This document shows positions 40,237-49,256 of a DNA stretch of 64,000 nucleotides, one piece after another. Origin of the DNA: Leptospira kanakyensis (GTDB lineage: Bacteria > Spirochaetota > Leptospiria > Leptospirales > Leptospiraceae); the NCBI RefSeq assembly GCF_004769235.1, contig NZ_RQFG01000019.1, positions 62,001 to 126,000 of the forward strand. Direction: 5' to 3'. How positions within the stretch are numbered: the first letter of the stretch is position 1; every line of letters starts with the position of its first letter. The position numbers and the translations under genes were made by a program. Below the pieces are notes generated by a model. The model worked only from the letters and a program-made list of their open reading frames with translations. It did no database searches and was not told where the DNA came from.

Positions 40237-41367
40237 TTAGATGTAGAGCGATTCGTCGGGAACATCGGGGAGTAACACGGTGAACGTGGAACCTTTCCCT
40301 TCTAAGCTTTCGACCGTGATGGTTCCGCCAAGAACTTCCACCTGGGATTTTGTAATAAAGAGTCCGATCCCCCGAGCATCTTCATTTTTATGAAAGGTTT
40401 TAAACATTCCAAAGATTTTATCCCCGTGTTTTTCTAAATTGATTCCAAGGCCATTGTCTTCAAAGACTAGAGAAACTTGGTTGTCTTTTTTATGCGCAAT
40501 GATCCGAAGGAATGCTCCTTCTTTCAATCGTACGTACTTAACAGCATTAGAGATTAAGTTCAGAAGGATACTTTCTAAATATACAGGGATGATCTTGAGA
40601 CTTAAATTGGTTTCTAAATTTAGGATGATTTGGATTTTTCTAGACTCAATGGATCCTTTCAGGATGTTTAATGTTTTCTGAATTTCTTTTTCCAAATAAC
40701 AAACTTCCATTTGTTTGTTTAACATCTGTCCTATGGAAACAATATCATTTAGATGGATGATGGTTTCATTCAATTTATCCGCAGAAGTATGTAACATTTC
40801 CATGATACTTTTTTTTTCTTCGTCGGTTGGATTTTCTTCTAACAAACCAATGAGCGATTTAAAATTAGCGGAGTGTTGTCTGACATTATGTGAGATGATA
40901 TAGGCAAAATTCTGCAAACGACTATTTTGGATCCCAGTAAAATGTAACATCTTATCTGTATTCTCCATCGCCTCTACCGTTTCAGTGATGTCTTCCAAAA
41001 GGAAAGAAAACTGGTTGGATGTGAGAATGGAGGTTCGGAGTGAATAGACTTTTTTTATACTTGCATCTTTCGGAAAAAGTTCCTCATGACCTAAAAGTAT
41101 GCGAGAAGGTTTCCCTTCCGTTAACGAGTGAAGAATCTGCGAAAAAAATCCATCCGATTGGAAAGTAGGAAATAAATCTAAAATCGTTTGTGTATTTTTT
41201 TGATTTGGTTTCTGGTTTAAAATAGACAGGGCATTTTCATTTGCATAGATTAGGTGACTTTCTAACGAGAGTTCTGCGGTTGGTGACTCAAAAACAAAAA
41301 CCGCATGGGGAAGGCTATTGGCAAATAAAACAAAGGTAGTGGGCAGATTGTTTTTTAGAGAAAACAT
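40237..41367 (-). CDS. PAS-type sensor histidine kinase
   Basis: 376 residues, soluble. A PAS-like region (about 12-130) ends in the usual SFLLEDITE strand. The H-box is FAYIISHNVRQHSANFKSL (H160), of the SHN-x-R subgroup common in bacterial kinases lacking the HExxN form. The ATPase has N-box LLNLISNAVKYV, G1 VFEDNGLGINL and G2 ARGIGLFITK. No response regulator is adjacent. A 12-base perfect palindrome TTGACGCGTCAA lies about 44 bases upstream of the start. Confidence 0.9.
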   Translation of the reverse strand: MFSLKNNLPTTFVLFANSLPHAVFVFESPTAELSLESHLIYANENALSILNQKPNQKNTQTILDLFPTFQSDGFFSQILHSLTEGKPSRILLGHEELFPKDASIKKVYSLRTSILTSNQFSFLLEDITETVEAMENTDKMLHFTGIQNSRLQNFAYIISHNVRQHSANFKSLIGLLEENPTDEEKKSIMEMLHTSADKLNETIIHLNDIVSIGQMLNKQMEVCYLEKEIQKTLNILKGSIESRKIQIILNLETNLSLKIIPVYLESILLNLISNAVKYVRLKEGAFLRIIAHKKDNQVSLVFEDNGLGINLEKHGDKIFGMFKTFHKNEDARGIGLFITKSQVEVLGGTITVESLEGKGSTFTVLLPDVPDESLYI

Positions 41368-41450
41368 AAGGGTTCTGACTTTTGCAAGGAAAACTACCCT
41401 TACCTCCCATTTGACGCGTCAATTTCCAAAATTATGTCATTCTTTTTTGG

Positions 41451-42722
41451 TTAAAGTTTGTTCCAATAAGGGGAAAGGCGGAGGGAATCACAGAACTTTC
41501 CCTTTGAATTGGTTTTGATGAGATCAAGCCGGTTGGCCCCATGGGGTGCCAAATAGATATCTCCATCGGCACTAAGCGCACCGCCTCGGTAGGCAGTGGC
41601 GCCACTGGGATTTGCAAAAAGAGTCTTGATGCTATGTTCTTTGGTATCAATCGATACGAAATCGGTATATCCATAAGGAACGGGATAAATTTTTCCATTG
41701 GGGGCAAGAACGGCACCATTGAACATGTCAATGGTAGGACTCGAGAGGTATAGAGGAGTCGAGATTTGATTCGTGGTCGTGTCAAGATAAATCACTGGCA
41801 ATGAGTTATATGGGATCATATAGATTCGGCCATTGGGGGTTAGTATCCCTGCAATATATCTATTAGTTCCTGCGAACACATATGGGTGGGTCGTTACTGA
41901 ATCGTCCTTAGTGTCCAGAATATACATTGTATTTGTTGTGAATGGGATGAAATAAATTTTACCATCGGGAGTGAGTACGCCAGTTGAAAAACCTCCCGAA
42001 GTAGGCGTTGCTACTGTACCAATTGTTTCCTTAATTGTATCATAATAACGAATGATGGTTTGGCTACTTGGTACAAAATATATTTTACCGTTAGGTGCGT
42101 ATATTGCCCCGTTATAGGCGGCTGCACCCATAGACTGAGTCGCTAATACTTTTTGTTGGTTTGCATTAGTAGTATCGATGGTGAGGAAATCACCGGATAC
42201 ATGTGGAGATAGATAAATTTTTCCTGCAGGTCCAAGAGAACCTCCAATAAAGGCAACACCACCTGCTGAGGCACCGGCATTGGCATAAGTTTTGGCGCTG
42301 GGGTTAATGGATAAAAACATTGTGGAATCATAAGGTAGAAAATAAATTTCTCCATTCGGTGCATTGAGTGCCCCTTGGAAGGCTGTCGTGTAAGAGCTCC
42401 CTATGATTGCCTGTATTGTTTCCGATCTATATTGCGATAAAGATTCTGATCCCTCTGATCCCAGAGCGAATTGTGATTCCATCTCTGCTTTCACTTGGGG
42501 CCAATTTTCTGCTAAATGCGTTTCTTCGTAAGAAAGTTCACAAGCGGGCAACTTTAAGGCCAGATTGTACCCACATTGGTTACTTTTGTCTTTAGAGATC
42601 AGCCTGTAAAAAAGGTTGGGTAGAAAAATTGAATCTTCTAAGTCGCAAGCATTGTCTGCTTTTGGTTTTGCGCAAGAAAGGAAGAGGGAAAGAAGAAACC
42701 AGGAAATCAAAAATCGATTCAT
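41451..42722 (-). CDS. seven-blade beta-propeller lipoprotein
   Basis: 423 residues. A lipoprotein leader ends at LFLSC (C17). After a Cys-containing stalk (to about 110), seven repeats of about 45 residues follow, each with the core G-A/V-x-x-A/T-P-N-G-K-I-Y-F-x-P and then a D-T strand: APNGEIYFLP, GPAGKIYLSP, APNGKIYFVP, TPDGKIYFIP, TPNGRIYMIP, APNGKIYPVP, SADGDIYLAP. Seven repeats fit a closed seven-bladed propeller. Leptospira propeller lipoproteins of this type exist, but no function is known to me. A surface-exposed binding protein is inference. Confidence 0.85.
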   Translation of the reverse strand: MNRFLISWFLLSLFLSCAKPKADNACDLEDSIFLPNLFYRLISKDKSNQCGYNLALKLPACELSYEETHLAENWPQVKAEMESQFALGSEGSESLSQYRSETIQAIIGSSYTTAFQGALNAPNGEIYFLPYDSTMFLSINPSAKTYANAGASAGGVAFIGGSLGPAGKIYLSPHVSGDFLTIDTTNANQQKVLATQSMGAAAYNGAIYAPNGKIYFVPSSQTIIRYYDTIKETIGTVATPTSGGFSTGVLTPDGKIYFIPFTTNTMYILDTKDDSVTTHPYVFAGTNRYIAGILTPNGRIYMIPYNSLPVIYLDTTTNQISTPLYLSSPTIDMFNGAVLAPNGKIYPVPYGYTDFVSIDTKEHSIKTLFANPSGATAYRGGALSADGDIYLAPHGANRLDLIKTNSKGKFCDSLRLSPYWNKL

Positions 42723-42795
42723 ATAATAATGATTAAGTTAACCTGGTATAAGAAAGGGGAGTCCAGAATCAAGCGAGAAAGATATTTCTTAACCT

Positions 42796-42811
42796 TACGG
42801 ATGAGTCCGTA
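42796..42811. other. perfect hairpin in divergent intergenic region
   Basis: TACGGA and TCCGTA pair around a TGAG tetraloop between divergent genes starting at 42722 and 42895. An eight-T run follows on the plus strand about 13 bases later. It could be part of a leader or an operator; nothing ties it to a known element. Confidence 0.35.
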
Positions 42812-42894
42812 GTAAAAACTTGGATTTTTTTTATCACGGTTGACTCTGTTCAAATCATTAACTCTGCTGAACGATTGTGCAAAAGGTTCTAAAG

Positions 42895-44601
42895 ATGAAT
42901 GTTTTCTTTTATTTTGTTTTTCTATGCATTTTTGCCATCGGCCTAGATGCAAAAGACGAAAGGATTACTAAAAATGAAAATTGGTTTTTATACCAATTTC
43001 GTCTTCCCGAATCGGCGCCGGAAGACTTTCAAGAATGGGATTCCATGTTGGTTCCCTCTCCGTCTGACTACGAATTGCCTAAAAACTTACCTGTAGGTGA
43101 ATCCTTAACTTCTGAAGGAGGAAAAATCAATTTTTCTTCTAAGTCCAATTTTATTTGGGAGTTGGCAGATGGTTCCGTTTTCACACAAAGAGACGGAAGT
43201 TGGGAATGGAAAAATAATACACATACTGTACGTTCTGCCATTGGTTCCCATGCTTTATGGCAATCACTCCATTCCATTCAGTTTCCGGATGGAACCATTG
43301 TAACAAAACATAAAATTCCAAAATCAAATACAAATCAGTACACTTATCAAAAGAAAAATAAAGAGGGGCAGTTTTTGTTTTTTGACATTGTCCATCCCAA
43401 AGAATGGGGAACAGAACGTACTGTTGTCGGAGTATTTGATATTACATATTCACCAATTTGGAGTTTGGTTGTTGAATCTCTACGTGAAACCAACCGGATG
43501 ACAGATTTTCTAAAAAATGCAGAAGATGAGTTTGGTTTTCGAGCCGAAAGGATCAAAGTAGTTTTACATGAATCAAAAGAAAAATTTTGGATTTATGCCG
43601 GAAAAGATCCTAAAACAAAAGATGATTGTACGGGATTTTCCTATAAGAGTTTTTTTACTCTTTGTCCATTAACCGGAATTTTACTTTTAAAATCAGAAAA
43701 TCAAACATTGGATGATTTTAATAAACAGAATTATCATTTCCGCGCATGGAAACATGATACTTTACATTACATTCAATCGCAACGTTGTGACCAACTTGGA
43801 TCACCCACGCAAGGAATGATGGAACCTTGGTTTTTAGAAGGGATTGCTGAATTGAGTGTCATTCATACCGATAAAGAACACAAAGCAGGAACTTATGAAA
43901 GTTTTTTTCAAAAATTCCTTCGCAAAAGAACATCTTTAAAAGAAGCAAATAACCCGAATCTTCCTGACTATCGTTTGGTCGGAACCATGTTTTTAGAATA
44001 TCTATCACTTGTTTATGGAAACCAAAAAATTCGAAATTTTTATGAAGGAACTTGTTTTGGTAAATCATCGGAACTTTCATTCCAATCTGAGTTTGGAGTT
44101 TCTTTACAAAAAGCTACTTCAGATATGTATGATTATTTCCAAAAAAATCAAAGTTCTTTTGAGAAAGAATTTATCGAATGGCGATGGTCAGAAAAATATA
44201 AACTGAAACATAAATCGAGAACAGTCCCCGAACATTGTGCGACTTCCATTCAGACAATTCCCAAAAATCCTAATGAAATTACTGAATTTCATCAGATTCC
44301 TTGTATGATGAGAAAACAAGTTTATGACTTTAACGGGCTCGAAGGAATTTATGAAGGATGGTTTTCGGGATTATCTACAGACGGAAAAAAAGAATCCATT
44401 TTTTTATGGAAGTCCGGTGCTTATGAAATCAAATCCGAAGGGCAATCATGGACAATTGGTGGAGATGAAGAACAGTGGAATGGGAATGGAATTCTTATTG
44501 TGAATTGGAAGGGAAGTGGAGACAGACAAATCATCTTCCCAAACAAAAAGAAAGTCCATTGTTTTTATAAATCAAAAACCTGTTCGAAACCTTATGAATG
44601 A
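42895..44601 (+). CDS. exported gluzincin-like protein with HDxxH variant
   Basis: 568 residues from the ATG at 42895 (AAAGG upstream; a GTG 6 codons earlier is possible). A signal peptide ends near GLDA (residue 18). Around residues 287-319 lies WKHDTLHYIQSQRC followed by PWFLEGIAELSVIH, which matches the zinc-peptidase arrangement HExxH...E with EGxAE, except that the catalytic Glu is Asp (H287-D288-H291; third ligand E315). Whether it still cleaves peptides is uncertain. The C-terminal 130 residues hold MORN-like turns (GLEGIYEGWFSGLSTDGK, then GNGILIVNWKGSG). It converges with the metzincin gene, 3 bases away. Confidence 0.75.
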   Translation: MNVFFYFVFLCIFAIGLDAKDERITKNENWFLYQFRLPESAPEDFQEWDSMLVPSPSDYELPKNLPVGESLTSEGGKINFSSKSNFIWELADGSVFTQRDGSWEWKNNTHTVRSAIGSHALWQSLHSIQFPDGTIVTKHKIPKSNTNQYTYQKKNKEGQFLFFDIVHPKEWGTERTVVGVFDITYSPIWSLVVESLRETNRMTDFLKNAEDEFGFRAERIKVVLHESKEKFWIYAGKDPKTKDDCTGFSYKSFFTLCPLTGILLLKSENQTLDDFNKQNYHFRAWKHDTLHYIQSQRCDQLGSPTQGMMEPWFLEGIAELSVIHTDKEHKAGTYESFFQKFLRKRTSLKEANNPNLPDYRLVGTMFLEYLSLVYGNQKIRNFYEGTCFGKSSELSFQSEFGVSLQKATSDMYDYFQKNQSSFEKEFIEWRWSEKYKLKHKSRTVPEHCATSIQTIPKNPNEITEFHQIPCMMRKQVYDFNGLEGIYEGWFSGLSTDGKKESIFLWKSGAYEIKSEGQSWTIGGDEEQWNGNGILIVNWKGSGDRQIIFPNKKKVHCFYKSKTCSKPYE

Positions 44602-44604
44602 AAT

Positions 44605-45318
44605 TTAATCGTTGTTAGAATAGGTGAGAACTTGCGACCGATTTAATATTTTTTTTCCGGAGGTTGTTAGGTTTGGAAAAAAGTTAGGATCTCTTTCTGG
44701 ATCAGCGAGAAGGAGTTTTACATCCCGAATTTTTTCATAACAATCTTTCATAAAAAGTTGGTGGCCACAGCCAAGTAGGTGGTAACCTTCATGGATGAGT
44801 GTGGATTTCGGACTTGTGAATAAAAGTTGGATGGTGGATTGGTATTTTGCTTTGATGTATCCTCTGGTATTGGACTGGCCTTCCACAGCACCTTGGATTT
44901 CTAGTTTGATACCCACACCTGCAAAAATGCCAAGAGTCAAAACTTCAAAAGCCATATCCCCCCAGGTTCTACCTTTGAAATAAACAAGTCTGTCACAATC
45001 TTTTGTTAGGGGAGTCGACATTAGGTATCCTAAGATATCGGTACCCCAAAATCCAGGTCTTTGTAACACTTGTAAATGGATGGGTTCTACTTTTAATTGG
45101 TAAAGAGATAACTCTTCATTCCATGCCGTAAATAAATCTTTGATTTCTTCTTTCGTGATGTCTGGTTCTGTGAAAAGGCAAACGCGAATTGTTTCTTCTT
45201 TACCAAAGGAAATATTCTCTCGGATTTCTTTCTCGTGGAATCCAATGGTTGTACATTGAAAAATAAATAGGAGGAGAATATAAGGAAATGGTTTTAACAT
45301 TTTTAGTAGAGAATTCAA
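44605..45318 (-). CDS. lipoprotein zinc metallopeptidase, metzincin-like
   Basis: 237 residues. A lipoprotein leader ends at IFQC (C22). A complete metzincin zinc site is seen: HEGYHLLGCGH (H176, E177, H180, H186), that is HExxHxxGxxH, with M190 as a candidate Met-turn residue. This makes it likely a secreted, membrane-tethered zinc endopeptidase; the substrate is unknown. The start is TTG at 45318, supported by AGGG 5 nt upstream; an ATG 6 codons later lacks a ribosome site. It neighbours a gluzincin-like gene (convergent) and a DUF1566 gene in the same direction. Confidence 0.8.
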   Translation of the reverse strand: MNSLLKMLKPFPYILLLFIFQCTTIGFHEKEIRENISFGKEETIRVCLFTEPDITKEEIKDLFTAWNEELSLYQLKVEPIHLQVLQRPGFWGTDILGYLMSTPLTKDCDRLVYFKGRTWGDMAFEVLTLGIFAGVGIKLEIQGAVEGQSNTRGYIKAKYQSTIQLLFTSPKSTLIHEGYHLLGCGHQLFMKDCYEKIRDVKLLLADPERDPNFFPNLTTSGKKILNRSQVLTYSNND

Positions 45319-45349
45319 TTTTCCCTAAGGATTGTTTTTTCGCCAAACC

Positions 45350-46783
45350 TTAAAAATCGGAAACACAACGAGTTCGGTTGTACGAGGCATTTGATTTTGC
45401 ATCCCCCCCTCCGCCGGAAGTATCGAATGCAACTATAAATGCATTTTCTGGAGTGGAAAGTAAGGTTGTAGATGTCCAGTAAAAGACACCTGGGACAGCT
45501 GCTGTGTTTGGAAAGTAGATAGGATCAAATCCAGGACTTCCATAAGTGAGGTAAAAATCTAGCAAACTTCTAAGTTCCGAAGCATTGGGAAGACGCCAAG
45601 TTTTTCCAACAAGGTTTAAATTCCGACAGTAATTGATAGCATTTTCCCAATCGAGTATGAGGTCCGTTCCACCAGTGCAGGTAGTGAGGTTGGTTTGGCC
45701 CGCTGTACATCTTTGCCAAACTAGAGATGTGTCTAGGTCAAGAATCGTTCCATCATCATTGTTTTGAAGGCGTTTGTTTTTAATAGGCAATGAATTCGAA
45801 ACACAACGTAAATGGTGGTAGTCAGAAAAAGCACCTGTTCCAATGGAAGATTGAATGAAGGTAGCGTTAAATGTTCGCGATACAGGTGTGCTTATCGTAT
45901 TTGTTTTAAAATTAAAACTGTCAGTGACAGGAAAAAATGTCTGATCGATCGATGGATTTTCTAAAGCATAATGATACGTACTTAAATATTCGTAAATTTC
46001 TGGAACTCTCCAATCGGTGCGATTTGCAAATCCAGATCCCGCATTGAGGCTGGCACATTCTGCTAGGGCAGGTGAATATTGAAAGGATGTCGTACCAGGG
46101 GTTGTGCACCCAATCCCTGTTTTTCCTATTTGGCAACTGGTCCAAACGAGGCCTGTATTGAGATCTGTTGTGATTTCTCCACCGGCGACAAGGGTCGGGC
46201 CAATAAAACTTTGAGAGATCCCTTTTTGAAGGCTACCATCTTGGCCAAGGATGACCGTACAACTTGGATCTAGATTCGGTGGAGTAGCACCATCATAACA
46301 AGTTGTTTGGTTGGTTTTTAAAGTGAGTTTTCCCATCCAAGCAGGTTGGTAAGTACAACTGGCACTCCCTTTTGGGTTACTAGCAGTAATGGTATAAGAG
46401 ATTCTGTTTGCCATCCAGCCAGAATAACTGCCTTGGAGGGAATTGCCAAAAGGAGAAAAGAAAATTCCTTCTGGAAGTGGGGGTGAGGAGGAAAAACTCA
46501 ACCGATTGCCATCGGATTCAAAACCTTCAAAAAAGAAACTTCCATTCACCTTGGGTGTGAGTGGGGGACAAATTAAAAATGTGGGTGGATCAACTTTTAA
46601 GACCAGCCCGCAATGGGGCGTCTCATCGAAGTTAACGTATCTAACAAGTAAACTTTCTAAGTAAGCGTCTGATTTTGGATCACAAAGGTTATTGAGGTTT
46701 GACCTCTGGCAAAAAAATGAGAGAAATAGAACCAGAAAAGTACAGATTGTTCTTTTGGTTCTTGATAACATGAAAACTTGCAC
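45350..46783 (-). CDS. DUF1566-domain exported lipoprotein
   Basis: 477 residues. A hydrophobic leader ends at FLSFFC. An Ig-like or cadherin-like strand region (about 65-150, GSYSGWMANRISYTITASNP) is followed by two DUF1566 (Lcl C-terminal-like) units: TDLNTGLVWTSC with NRTDWRVPEIYEYLS, and LDTSLVWQRC with GKTWRLPNASELRSLLD, ending in WTSTTLL and RTRCVSDF. The family occurs in surface-exposed bacterial proteins and is structurally related to C-type-lectin-like folds; function is not established. GTG (46783) and ATG (46771) starts are both possible; the only ribosome-site bases lie within an inverted repeat at 46784-46800. Confidence 0.82.
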   Translation of the reverse strand: MQVFMLSRTKRTICTFLVLFLSFFCQRSNLNNLCDPKSDAYLESLLVRYVNFDETPHCGLVLKVDPPTFLICPPLTPKVNGSFFFEGFESDGNRLSFSSSPPLPEGIFFSPFGNSLQGSYSGWMANRISYTITASNPKGSASCTYQPAWMGKLTLKTNQTTCYDGATPPNLDPSCTVILGQDGSLQKGISQSFIGPTLVAGGEITTDLNTGLVWTSCQIGKTGIGCTTPGTTSFQYSPALAECASLNAGSGFANRTDWRVPEIYEYLSTYHYALENPSIDQTFFPVTDSFNFKTNTISTPVSRTFNATFIQSSIGTGAFSDYHHLRCVSNSLPIKNKRLQNNDDGTILDLDTSLVWQRCTAGQTNLTTCTGGTDLILDWENAINYCRNLNLVGKTWRLPNASELRSLLDFYLTYGSPGFDPIYFPNTAAVPGVFYWTSTTLLSTPENAFIVAFDTSGGGGDAKSNASYNRTRCVSDF

Positions 46784-46800
46784 GAAGGAGATGATCCTTC
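46784..46800 (-). promoter_or_regulatory. inverted repeat covering the ribosome site of the DUF1566 gene
   Basis: On the minus strand GAAGGA and TCCTTC pair perfectly around a 5-base loop, directly before the GTG start at 46783. The GAAGGA half is the only Shine-Dalgarno-like sequence, so folding of this hairpin would hide it. Confidence 0.4.
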
Positions 46801-46818
46801 CTCTGATTTCTTAGGGAT

Positions 46819-49119
46819 TTAATCAAGAACTTTCTTTTTGTAGTCTTCAATTTGTAATTTAAAACTTTCGATCCGTTTGGAATCAGCGGTTAGAAAAGAA
46901 GTGAGGCCTAAAGTTTTTTCCGCCTTAGGCAAATTGCCTATTAAAAGATACAATTGTACAAGGCGCAATAAGTTGGACAAGTGGCCTGGATTACGAAGCC
47001 GAATCCTTTCCCCCATATCAATGGCCTTCCCATATTCTTTGGTTTGTTTGTAAGTGAAGGATGCCAAATAAATGAGATCTGTATCTCCCGGAAATTCTTC
47101 AATATAGGCATTTAACTTTTCAGCGGCTAAACCATAGTCTTTCATTCTGACAAGGAGGCGGATGAGGGCTCTGGAAATTTCTTGGTTTTCTGGGTTGATT
47201 TTATTGGCATCGACCAAATTCTGTTTGGCTTTTTCCAATTGGCCATCTTTGATATTGGTTCTCGCCTTTCTCATCAGTTCATAGGATTCCTTTCGGATGG
47301 ATCTTGCCGGGAGGCTTAAGTTTTCCTTAAAAGAAATTCGCATTAGGCTTAGGTCATCAGTGAGTTCTCCCGTTTCTAAAATGGATTTGTAAATGGATTT
47401 TAGATCTCCCTTTCCCCTTTCTACATGATGTAAAAATAATTCTTCATCATGGTTGATTTTTCGTAAATCTTCCATACTGACAAATTCGATATCGTCTCGG
47501 CCGTCGGAACCTAAAACCAAAACATCACCAGGTTGCAATTGTAAGGTGGATATTTCTAGTGAGTTTTCTTTGACAGGTGTTCCTAATTTTCTGAGTTCGG
47601 AATTGTTTTTAATGAACTCGGCTTTTTCGTTTCGGAATAAAACAGACCAAGGATGTTCTGCATTTAAATAATAAACGAGTCCTGTTTCATCATCAATGAG
47701 GCCCATTACCATGGAAACTAACATAGAACAGTCGAAACTTTCAAATATATGGTGGAGTTCTTGGTAGGCATTTTTAATCCACCTTTCTGCATATAGAAGT
47801 TTGACAGATTGGACGGCGTTGGAACGTTCTAAGATAGATTGGACAGCAGCACCAAGAACGAGAACCCCTCCAGCTCCTTGTAAAGATTTCCCCATGGCAT
47901 CGGCATTGAGAAAAAAAGTATAATCCTTTCCTCGAAGTGACAAAGTCCTTGTGATACAAATATCCCCACCAATTTCATTTTCTCTCCCATGGAAGGTAAA
48001 GGTTTTCTTTTGTTTGATGAAAAAATCGGTTTTTACATTGGAACCGAGCGTTTTGTTTAAACTAAGTGGTTTGATCAGAAGGGATGTTAGAAAATAATCC
48101 CCGTCTTGTTGTTTTTTGAGTGATTCTACAATTTCTAAGCTGTTTCTGAGTTCGGAAGTTTTTGCTTCGACTAATTCTTGTAAGTTTTCCCTGATCCGTC
48201 CTACTTCTCTTGTTGCTTTTTCAAAATTCTCTGCAAACTGAATGAATTCTTTATCGATTGATAAAATGGGAAGGGCACCTCGTCCTCCACTCGCCAAACT
48301 ATTTGCTGATTCATTGATTTGTTCTAAGGTTAAATTGATGGATTGGAAAAACATAAAAATCAAAATGACAGCTTCAAAAAAAGTCATGGTAATGAATGCT
48401 GAAATTTTCAAAAGACTTGCATTTTCAAAAGAGATAAATACAGCGAGGACACTGAGTGATAATAAAATAAGGATTAGTAAAAAAATAAACTTTCCCTTTA
48501 GGCTCATGATTCCATAATTTTTATGAATGGTTACATCTCTATACGCTAAGATCTTTTTGATCTCCACTCGTTTGGCGCCGGTAAAATAATCGGAGATGAT
48601 ATAAGAAAATCCTCCGTATACAAAAACGGCCGCAAGCCAACCAATAAAAATGAGAGCCAGTTCATAAATTGGATATTTGTAAATGAGATAGGTGATCATT
48701 ACCGACAGGAAAACAAAACAAGCATAACGAACTGCAGCAAACATATTCTCTTTAGGAAAATCAATGATGGATTTTAAAATATTTTCTAATTCAAGAATGT
48801 CCTTGTGGCGAATCGTTTCGTTGGGCCTCAGTGTTATGTTTAATTTTTTTGTATCGGAACGAAAACCTTGGTAACCAATTGGTGCCAAAATTCCAAACTC
48901 TATACTATGACCAAGGGCTGCCATTAAGGTAGTCACAACAAAAACCAAAACCACTTCCGGATGGTTTGCCATTGTGAAATCAGGGATGAGGGCTGATCCA
49001 AAAAAGTAAGCATAAAAAGCCCCAAAAAAGGCACCTAGCAGGGAAAAAAATACAATGGCAAAACTATAAGATATGTATTTGTAGAAGAATTTGAAAATCC
49101 GATCAAAAAAGCTGCTCAT
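46819..49119 (-). CDS. membrane SpoIIE-type PP2C phosphatase with TPR tail
   Basis: 766 residues. Hydrophobic helices lie at about 15-42, 55-80, 130-150, 155-177, 205-230 and 238-262, then a HAMP-like coiled-coil linker (270-345). The SpoIIE catalytic domain (about 370-590) keeps the metal-binding acids: EIGGDICI, FFLNADAMGKSLQG, LGSDGRDDIE and TDDLSLMRI. The C-terminal part (about 610-766) is TPR-like (DGQLEKAKQNLVDANKINPE). It probably dephosphorylates an anti-anti-sigma-type serine in response to a membrane signal; no partner kinase or antagonist is adjacent. Confidence 0.9.
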   Translation of the reverse strand: MSSFFDRIFKFFYKYISYSFAIVFFSLLGAFFGAFYAYFFGSALIPDFTMANHPEVVLVFVVTTLMAALGHSIEFGILAPIGYQGFRSDTKKLNITLRPNETIRHKDILELENILKSIIDFPKENMFAAVRYACFVFLSVMITYLIYKYPIYELALIFIGWLAAVFVYGGFSYIISDYFTGAKRVEIKKILAYRDVTIHKNYGIMSLKGKFIFLLILILLSLSVLAVFISFENASLLKISAFITMTFFEAVILIFMFFQSINLTLEQINESANSLASGGRGALPILSIDKEFIQFAENFEKATREVGRIRENLQELVEAKTSELRNSLEIVESLKKQQDGDYFLTSLLIKPLSLNKTLGSNVKTDFFIKQKKTFTFHGRENEIGGDICITRTLSLRGKDYTFFLNADAMGKSLQGAGGVLVLGAAVQSILERSNAVQSVKLLYAERWIKNAYQELHHIFESFDCSMLVSMVMGLIDDETGLVYYLNAEHPWSVLFRNEKAEFIKNNSELRKLGTPVKENSLEISTLQLQPGDVLVLGSDGRDDIEFVSMEDLRKINHDEELFLHHVERGKGDLKSIYKSILETGELTDDLSLMRISFKENLSLPARSIRKESYELMRKARTNIKDGQLEKAKQNLVDANKINPENQEISRALIRLLVRMKDYGLAAEKLNAYIEEFPGDTDLIYLASFTYKQTKEYGKAIDMGERIRLRNPGHLSNLLRLVQLYLLIGNLPKAEKTLGLTSFLTADSKRIESFKLQIEDYKKKVLD

Positions 49120-49256
49120 TCCGAATCTCCAGGGAACACAAAATTTAAGGATGAAAAATACTTAGTAAAGATTTTTTATAGAAATGTTCTAAAAAAGTTA
49201 GACATCTTATCAAAAAGAACTTTATTCCGAATCTCTCCCATATAGGTTTCAGCTAT

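Noticed and set aside
42796..42830. Hammerhead-ribozyme-like string GATGAGTCCGT
   Set aside because: It has part of the core, but the needed CTGATGA is CGGATGA, the stem II partner and the GAAA box are absent, so it is only a small hairpin.
42719..42952. 77-codon minus-strand frame in the divergent gap
   Set aside because: It overlaps starts of two better supported genes and has no ribosome site or motif.
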